The position numbers and the translations under genes are program-made. The notes under the pieces are model-generated. The model was not told where the DNA came from, ran no database searches, and was given only the letters and a program-made list of their open reading frames with translations. 64,000 bases of DNA from Knufia peltigerae (Eukaryota; Ascomycota; Eurotiomycetes; Chaetothyriales; Trichomeriaceae): contig JAPDRN010000006.1 of assembly GCA_030247855.1 (NCBI GenBank), forward strand, positions 558,001 through 622,000. The letters are read 5' to 3'. Positions within the stretch are counted from its first letter, which is position 1. The number at the start of each line of letters is the position of its first letter. This document shows positions 56,745 through 64,000 of this stretch, piece by piece.

Positions 56745-58695
56745 TCAAAGAGTATATCTGAAGGATGGACTTCTGTCGCCCAAATCAGACAATTCCGCAT
56801 CTGTCAGGCCATGTGCCTCTCCACTCCTCTCTCTCTTCGCATTGATACGTCCATAGGAGATCCGTAAGACCAGGACGGCGACCAATCCCATCACCACGAA
56901 GCCGAGTTCGAGCCCGTGACCGAGCAAAAACTTTGGCTTGTCTTTGGCCCGATAGAAATTACTGGCCATGGCACCGCCGACTATTGACCGTGTTTGTCAG
57001 TTTTTTTTCCACGACGCTCGCGAGTCTGCAAAGCAAGCCGGAGTAACAACTTACGGTTACCGAGTCCGATCTGCATGGCCATACCAGCAGCCCTCTTGTA
57101 GCTCCCCGCCAAATTGTTGGCGATCCAAGTGACGTTCTGTGGGAAGGCGGGATAGATACCACAGACCGCGATGAAGATACCCGCGTACACCACGCCCGGT
57201 ACGCCGCCGACCGCTGAAGCGGCAATCGTCATGACAAAGCCAACCAGGATGACGCACATGGGCACAAAGACGTAGACCCAACGAGCGGCCCCCCGTCTCA
57301 CGCCTCGGTCGGACAGCCAGCAAAGAACGACGGCGAGAACGGCCGCGGTTATGTATATAGGGATCGTGAGAAGTTGGGCGGTGGTTGACTTGTATCCCAG
57401 ATCTGCGATGATGGTGGGAAGGAAAAAGGAGATGCCGTACAAGGGACAAACGATACCCCAGTACATGAACAGACTGACATATAGTTGCCAATCGGAAAGG
57501 GCTGTGCGTGGGGGGTTGGTTTCCAATGTCAGCATAATTCTCAGTTTCCCACGCCTTTTGTGGTACGGAACGACGACCGACGATCGACGACGACGACGAC
57601 GACTTACCTCTAGTGACATACTTCCACTCAAAGTGGTCACTCTCAGCAATGGCTCTTCCACTCTTCTTGCTTCCCTGGTACTTCAACCGGTGCACGACCC
57701 AAGCCTTTTCCTCGACGGTCAAGAAGGAGGCCGTGTCTGGGAAATCGTGCAGAAGGAAAAATGCGGCGATTGCGGCCAAGACGGTCACCAGTCCTTCGAG
57801 GATAAAGATCCATCTCCAGCCTGCGTAACCTCCGACGCCGTCCATTTTGGAAATTGCGTATGCCTGCGGGTGCGGGAATGAGTACTCGCGCGACACCAAA
57901 GATGGACGTGGGGGAGGTCCAACTCACCAATAAACCGGAAAAGGCTCCCGCCACGCTTGCAGCACTGAAGAAAAGACCCTGACGGAACGCGAGCTCGTCC
58001 GTGCAGTACCACATGGTGAGGTAATAGGCGACACCCGGGTACAGACCTGCCTCCGCCAATCCCAGGAAGATTCGAGCGATCAAGAGACCATGATAGTTTT
58101 GGACGCAACCCATGAGTGTCATGACGGTCCTGTACGGTGGTTGTTGTTGCATGTCAGCACGAGTTTTACCAGAGGACCTCTTTTGTCAATGTCAATTCTC
58201 GAAACTCACCCCCAAGCCACCATTATAGTGGGCAACCAAACCGACGGTTTGAATCGTTTCAGCAAAAGGTTGCTAGGTATTTCAAAAGCCGAATAACTGA
58301 AGAAGAAAACTGTCGCGCACAGGCTGTACTGGGTTCCCGAGAGGTTGAGGTCGTCTTCCATGCCGGCGATTTTGGCGTTTCCGATGTTTCCGCGGTCGAG
58401 GAAGGACAGAAGGTACAACAGGGCCAACATGGGGATCAGGCGCAAGTCCATCTTGCGGAGTGTCTTGCGTGGATCGACGTCGGTGATGTCGATTCCATCT
58501 CCCGTCCAGCTTGGGTCGTGATGTTTGGTATCGGCCTGTTCAAGCTCATGGAAGAGACGACGAAATTAGTTTCTTGTGTGTCTGTTTGAGATGAGAAAAG
58601 GAGTAGGAGAAGGGACATACAATGACATGTTCGAGCTTCTCATCATTGTCGACGCCGAGCTTCACCTCTTGATCATGTACATTCATCTTGTCCAT
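56745..58695 (-). CDS. MFS permease, anion:cation symporter family (Dal5/Tna1-like)
   Basis: A proton symporter for an organic anion such as allantoate, nicotinate or a related acid. Exons 58695-58621, 58535-58210, 58129-57928, 57863-57608, 57501-57055 and 56980-56745 give 513 residues. The start MDKMNVHDQEVKLG is the first ATG in frame. Marks are RKMDLRLIPMLALLYLLSFLDRGNIGNAKIAG (segment 1, here quoted by its key residues Asp and Arg-Gly-Asn), LARIFLGLAEAGLYPG (segment 4), LHDFPDTASFLT after segment 6, and NVTWIANNLAGSYKRA with the final join giving GLGNLGGAMASNFYRAKD. Twelve segments can be counted over the exons. The neighbouring Zn2Cys6 gene may regulate it. Confidence 0.92.
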
Positions 58696-59964
58696 GATCA
58701 CCGCGAGGGGGTCCTTGTGGGCAAAGGAGAAACAAGAAAAAACTATCTCAGGAAGGGGAGAGAGGGAGCGTGAGAGGTACAAAAAAGGTAAATCAGGTAG
58801 TAGGAGTCGTAGGAGTTACTTGGTCGCTTTGTTGAATACCGAGGGAGGGGGGGTAGGACGTTGATATTTATATTCTTTTCTTGGTATTCCGCTTTCGAGA
58901 TACCGAGCAACCTTGTATGGCTGTAATGGGATGGAGTAGTATTCTAGACGAAGCCTTTTTAGCTTTTGGTTTTTTTTTTGGTCTGGGAAGCACGTTTGAT
59001 CCGTTGGATTTGATCGTATCATCACATGCTTTATCATTATTGAGATCAAAGGTTCTAAGTCGTGGGGTCCCCGCCAAATCAGGAACCACGATCCGCATGA
59101 GGGAGAGAGTTGGAAACACGTTCCAAGGGTCAATCAAGGTTTTGGTGGTTTCCATCGGTTCCGAAGATCCTTGTCTTTTCGTGTGGCAAATGATGTTCTT
59201 CTTTTTTATCTCGCTCGCCTCGCTCGGGGGGTTTGAACCACGCTCAAGGAAGCGAGGATAGCGATTGATACTAACGGAGTATGGAGGTCGGTGATCGAAT
59301 ACGGCAAATGACAATGACCAGTAATGAGCGACGGTTTGTTTTCCTTCTACACGAACGATGATAAGTCATTTGATTTGTTTCGTCCAAGGGGGTAGTGGAA
59401 ATTTGGCAGTTCAACATTTCTACAAAGTATTAATTTCAACAGAAGGGTTCGACTCGCTTAAAAGTCACGCCACCAGTCACGAGTGTTACTACCTACTGGA
59501 CCATGTACGGAGTACGGAGTACGGAGTATACCTACCTGGTTGTCAAATAAGATGGTGTACTCGTAATAGTAATGACAATGGACCATCCAAAAGTAGCGAG
59601 AGACAAAAGGTACGACGAGTATGCGTCTTTGGGTAAAGATCCATCTGGTGTCAATCCTCACCTCAGAGCTGCATAGTTGTAGTCAAGTATCCAAAGATCG
59701 AGGGCCGTGTGATATCGAACATTCTTGCGATTCTCGGAAGTAAAAACAACAACGCCACCGAATGAATTTTTGTAGTCGATACCAATACACATTCCAGCAA
59801 CTAACTTTCCAGGACAAGACACTGGTAAGTCATTCTCATAACCATTCAATGGTTCAAGAAAGCCACCCACTCAAGGCAACCGTCCAAAACCGACCGACCA
59901 GATTTGATTTGAGCCACTTCAACCTACTTGACCTTACTCAATCCCGAGGGAATTCTTTGTGCCT
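58696..59964. other. Intergenic region with tandem TACGGAG units
   Basis: About 1.3 kb without a gene; promoter of the permease and 3' flank of the reductase. Three overlapping TACGGAGTA units lie at 59506-59528. Confidence 0.5.
59506..59528. repeat. Triple tandem TACGGAG repeat
   Basis: Three seven-base units TACGGAG in direct tandem, ending TA. It is the longest array of a motif found scattered between genes in this window. Confidence 0.7.
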
Positions 59965-61495
59965 TCATAGCGAAGCATTGATCTTTGTGGTCACGGGCTT
60001 GACCTCGACCATTAGTTTGCCTATTTCATACGTGTAACACATTAGCAAAAACACGAACTCTTTTTAGGGTCGACAGCAATGGATGGTCCCTATTTTCTCA
60101 CCTGTATTGATTCCATTGTACAAATCCCTCAACGCCTCCTCAGCCTTGACTAGACCACCCTTGACCACGGTCTCTTTTCTTTTAATCTTACCCTCCGATA
60201 ACCATTGACTTAGATCTTGAAGAGCTCGTGGATATTCCTTTTCATAATCGAAGACGATGAAACCTTCCATTCTTTGTATTGTCAGTAACCACAACCTTCA
60301 CAGTCAGAAAGAAAGAAGCACACGTACCGGATCCTCATTGAGATGATCATCAAGTAATTCTGAAAGGAGTCTGTCAGCCACTCGAGTCCTTTTTCAGATT
60401 ACCAGACTATGACATGTACAAACCTTTGGCCCTTGGGGTTTCGAAGTATTGTATTGTGATATTCCTGTAAAGTATCTCTCGTCAGTCTGTCTAGAAACCC
60501 CCCTCGGAAACAAAGTCGATGTATGATTATGACATACCACCACACATGACAAATCTAGCATGAGGTTTGGATCTTCCCAAAGCCATATCGAGAATCTCAC
60601 CACCGACTATCGAGGACTGTATTAGCGAGAATACAGTACACGTGAACTGAAACAAGGTCAAAAATCTCACCATTGTCAAAGTAAACGTCGATCAGGTTCT
60701 GCTGTAGGTCAGCAACACAGTACATCCTCGTATGCACTTGAAGATTTCCAGAAAACTTCTCACCTTGGTTGCGTCTCTGAACTTTTTGGGAAATTCCTTG
60801 TCCTTGTAATTCAGAGCCCCGTCAAATCCAAGCTCTTCGATCAACCATCGACACTTGTCTTCGCTACCGGCGATACCCAATACCGTGGCACCTTTCAACT
60901 TGGCGATTTGTCCCACCACGCTACCCGTGGCACCTGCGGCACCGGATACGACGACAAAGTCACCTGCCTTGACCTTTCCGACGTCCAAGATACCAAAGTA
61001 AGCCGTCAAACCGGTGAGACCTAGATTTTTTTGGGGAGGTCGATCAGTACAATACGCATAAAACATACACACCACATGAACATGATTCGACATACCAAGT
61101 ACGCTGAGAGTATCCGTCAAATGGGCGCCTTTCGGTAACGTCGTCTTTTGTAGTTCCTTGGCCTCGCAGACTTTCAATTCCCTCCAACCGACGGTACCCG
61201 CCGCGTAACTACCCACGGGAAAGGACGAGTTTCTGCTCTCCTTGACCGTACCGACGGCGTACCCACGCATGACTTCACCGATCCGAACCGGCGGGATGTA
61301 AGACCTGGTGTCGTTGAGCCAACCTCTCATGGCGGGGTCGATACTGAGGTAGTTGGTCTCGAAGAGGACCTGGCCATCTTTGAGGCCGTCGGCCGACGGG
61401 ACAGGGTTGTCCGAGACGACTTTGAACGTCTCACCGGCTACGATGTTGTCCTTGGGTCGTTTGGCAAGGACCACAGAGGTGTAAGTTGAAGCCAT
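59965..61495 (-). CDS. Medium-chain NADP-dependent reductase (leukotriene-B4/prostaglandin reductase type)
   Basis: A zinc-free MDR oxidoreductase, 351 residues, that probably reduces the C=C bond of alpha,beta-unsaturated carbonyls; yeast YML131W is a likely relative. Eight exons: 61495-61096, 61020-60764, 60701-60671, 60606-60538, 60464-60424, 60359-60328, 60271-60102 and 60020-59965. Three are only 31, 41 and 32 bases, yet all phases fit and the protein is intact. Marks: ETNYLSIDPAMRGWL (about 46-60), GLTGLTAYFGILDVG across the first join, the Rossmann loop VVVSGAAGATGSVVGQIAK, LNYKDKEFP, then NLIDVYFDNVGGEILDMAL across exons 3-4, RFVMCGGISQYN across 4-5 and MEGFIVFDYEKEYP in exon 7. It ends KLMVEVKP plus a short tail. 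Confidence 0.92.
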
Positions 61496-62514
61496 GGCCC
61501 CTGAAAAATTTCTTGATGGCCCGAGAGAATCCGGGGGGGGTTGTAAGCAAGCCCTTTGTTTTGCGAAGGCCGTCGACGACTTTCTCGATGAACCCGGTAC
61601 CAGTAGAAGTTGAGATTGAATTCGCTAGGTGAAGGGCGAATCAAGTTTGATACTTGGTGATGGAGATTTACAAAGTAAAAACTAGATTCAATGTGATTTA
61701 CTCCGTATGGTTTTTTTTTTCAAAACATGGGAAATGTTGTAGTCTGATACCACTGTTGACGAGTACATGTGGATTGTCATGGAACCCATTTTTACCTCGG
61801 TTGATCTACCAACTACGATACTCAGTGGTACAGAATTAATTACATGTAAGCAATTATTTCTACTGTACGGAGTATGTACCCAGTAGAAATCTTTCAATGA
61901 CATAAGCAATGACGTTATTGTCAATCTATTCACACAAGTTGCTCTCTGTCGGTGTCCGGCTTCTATATGTCCCTCGAGGATACCTTTACCTCAAGCTGCA
62001 CGAGTACTTCATCTACTCTTCGAATGGGTCATCGATGCCGGATGGAGAAGAAAAGCGGCACAATACCATATACACATAAGCCGAACTCCCGGTTCTAACT
62101 ACAGTCAAGGCTTCCCGAACTATGGGAGAGCCGATGCCACATAATGCTGCACTGGACCTGTGATACCAACTCGTGAGATCCGACTGAAAACAGGTGAGAC
62201 GCCTGGACGATCCCATGTTCGGAAAAGAACTTTTTGGGAAAATATTCGATTTGGAATATGATATAATTAGTATTACTTTCGTAGTGTTACACAAACATTA
62301 AAAAAACCTCTCAGGAAGCAAGTAACCTCCTCCCAAATGGTTTGATGCAAAATGCCCAAATGCAACGCTCATGCTGGTTTTTTCCCCTCCTTGTTCCGTA
62401 AATGCAGCCTTGAATTCCTCACCCGGGAGTTTCTCAACCGGGTACGCGCATACTGTCGCAGCCCGTCGAATTCAAAAGGTCTTCTGCCGCGTGGGTGTCC
62501 GTATCACCACAACA
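61496..62514. other. Intergenic region
   Basis: Promoter of the reductase and 3' flank of the last gene. TACTCCGTA copies lie at 61699 and 61866. No gene is seen in about 1 kb. Confidence 0.5.
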
Positions 62515-63263
62515 TTATACGGCTACCGGCAACAAGTTCACCTTGGAGCACGAACTCGGGTACGGGCCAGCGCCGTAGACGATGTTGTACAACTGAGGGT
62601 TTGCCAATGACCAATCGCAAGCTGTAGAACAAAAAATCCCGAGTCAGTTTCCATCATGTTCAATACCTCGCACACATACACCTTGCGTGTATGCACACAA
62701 GGAGCGGTTAAAAAACTTACCAAGCCATCCATGGGCGGATTGATTGTACTGCAATCCAGATGAGTTGAAGAAAAAACCCTGGTAATCAAGTCTGATTGCG
62801 GAGATGCTAATGTCCGCCTCCATCCAGCCTGATATCAACGACAAAGATCAGCACGTGTCATTTTTTCTTCGCCTGCACAAAGAGGAGCGTATAACGGAAA
62901 CAGAGAATCAATATACTCACGTTCATAAGTGTTGCTGGATGTGAGCGACAGAGGCCATGGGCCGATTTCATTGTTGGGATAGGTAAAGAGTTGCTGGGTA
63001 CCGTTGAGATAACCTTCCCAGGCCACGGATTTGTTGGAGGAGAGACCTGCAGCACCTAGACCGGCACCGGTGTGGTAGGAAAAGACCCAGAGGTCGGATT
63101 TGTTGGTGCCGCTGTCGATGTGGTCACCGTTGACCACATGGGTCTTGAGGTAGTAGCGGGATGGAGGGGTAGTTGTTGTTTCCCGTGTCTGAAGAAGCGG
63201 TGATGCCGACGCCAGGCCGAACACTGAGAGAAGGGTTGTGGTGAGAAGGATAGAGATCTGCAT
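62515..63263 (-). CDS. Small secreted protein, family not recognised
   Basis: A 185-residue protein from exons 63263-62921, 62828-62721 and 62621-62515; both introns are phase 1. The signal peptide (ISILLTTTLLSVFGLASA, about 3-21) is followed by SPLLQTRE, a possible Kex2-type site after the Arg. The body is rich in Gly, Ser, Asn, Tyr and Trp with several N-glycosylation sequons (NKS, NGT, NSS, NQS), reads like beta-strands (YYLKTHVV, DLWVFSYHTG, LDYQGFFF), and has only two cysteines, both in the last exon (ACDWSLAN, SSCSKV), so one disulfide. No catalytic motif is seen. It resembles fungal secreted or wall-surface proteins of unknown role. Confidence 0.8.
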
Positions 63264-64000
63264 GGTGGGGAGGGATGTGGTGATGGATGTCTATGCTTGT
63301 AACTGCGTGCTTTTGATGCCGAAGAAATTGTTTTGGCACACCGAAAGTGAGATGGAGGTATCAGTCTTTGTGTGTCTGTTGGCAATAGCTACAGGACCCA
63401 AAATTGTACAAAAGTCTTAAGACTTGAACAGGATGAGAGTGTGTGGCAAGATGGGAAGCAATGAAGAATTCAATGATGGGAGGGTGAGCTTTCTTCTTTA
63501 TAGCTTCTTATTCTTTTGTCAGGTCACAGAGAGTTCAGGACGATCATACCTGTTCCTGGGCTCGTGTTCTGACATCTGGATCTCGCACGGCGAGGGCATT
63601 ACTTTTTAGGTGGTGATACGAGCGACGCCGGGAAGCCTGGAAAGAGGAACAAATGTGGATAATTCGGGTGCAGGCGAGGGAAAATGTCACTAGAGGAGGC
63701 GATGAGGTCGACTGTCTTGGGCCTGTTTGCCCTCTAGTCGAGGCACAGACCAATTGATCACCAGCACATGACCGGCAAGCTGCCTAAGGTTGCAGCTGTC
63801 GTCTGTCCTTTCGAGACATTCCTAAGCTGCTTTCTACCTAGGGAATGCATCTTTCTACCCCATACAAGATCCTTACCGAGAGAAGAAGAAAAAGCACGAA
63901 AAAGTTACGAAGAGGTAACAGTTTGGCAGAATTGGCAGACCGACTGACGGCTGGGCAATACACACACTCTCACACACTGTACATAAGAACAATAAAAATG
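63264..64000. other. Right-edge region
   Basis: Promoter of the last gene and DNA to the window edge. No supported gene; the frames in it are short and unlike any family I know. Confidence 0.5.

Overview
The window is nuclear DNA of a filamentous ascomycete (Pezizomycotina). The evidence is short GT-AG introns of about 45-160 bp, Zn2Cys6, WSC/DUF1996, GH76 and SidJ-type (DUF1749) proteins, a Pma1-type proton pump with the fungal C-terminal tail, and a transposon relic whose stop codons look like repeat-induced point mutation (RIP). The proteins read most like Eurotiomycetes, perhaps Chaetothyriales, but that placement is an impression and was not tested. I recognise 24 protein genes and one degenerate transposase. 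All splice sites were placed by eye so that exon phases sum to an open frame, and none was checked against transcripts.

Layout. At 0-17 kb lie housekeeping genes: a ligase IV-like DNA ligase running off the left edge (-), an SDR oxidoreductase (+), plasma-membrane H+-ATPase (-), the Nrd1/Seb1 transcription-termination factor (-), mitochondrial citrate synthase (+) and, directly after it, a Yhm2-type citrate/oxoglutarate carrier (+). At 16.8-19.2 kb is a 2.4-kb stretch without a gene. At 19.2-33.6 kb are a small secreted cysteine-rich protein (+), a cysteine-synthase-like enzyme (-), a STE20-family kinase (-), an unrecognised coiled-coil protein (-), a GH76 cell-wall mannanase (-) and a TRK potassium transporter (-). 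At 34.6-39.8 kb are a second SDR (+), a RIP-mutated pogo/Fot1 transposase relic and an MFS drug/polyamine-type antiporter (+).

At 40-50 kb lies the clearest functional unit, for iron. The high-affinity permease FTR1 (-) and the ferroxidase FET3 (+) are divergent around a 1.2-kb promoter that holds three exact copies of the fungal iron-GATA motif ATCWGATAA, two of them overlapping in tandem. About 3.7 kb beyond the end of FTR1 is a DUF1749 esterase of the SidJ family (siderophore hydrolysis), with a secreted DUF1996/WSC protein between them.

At 50-61.5 kb there is a group of oxidoreductases with a transporter and regulator: an aldo/keto reductase carrying an unrecognised N-terminal domain of about 240 residues, a 112-residue TIGR04076-type protein, a divergent Zn2Cys6 factor, a Dal5-type MFS permease and a medium-chain NADP-dependent reductase with eight exons. 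This may be a small catabolic module, which is inference. A second small secreted protein (-) ends the window. I saw no rRNA, tRNA, CRISPR array or intact mobile element.
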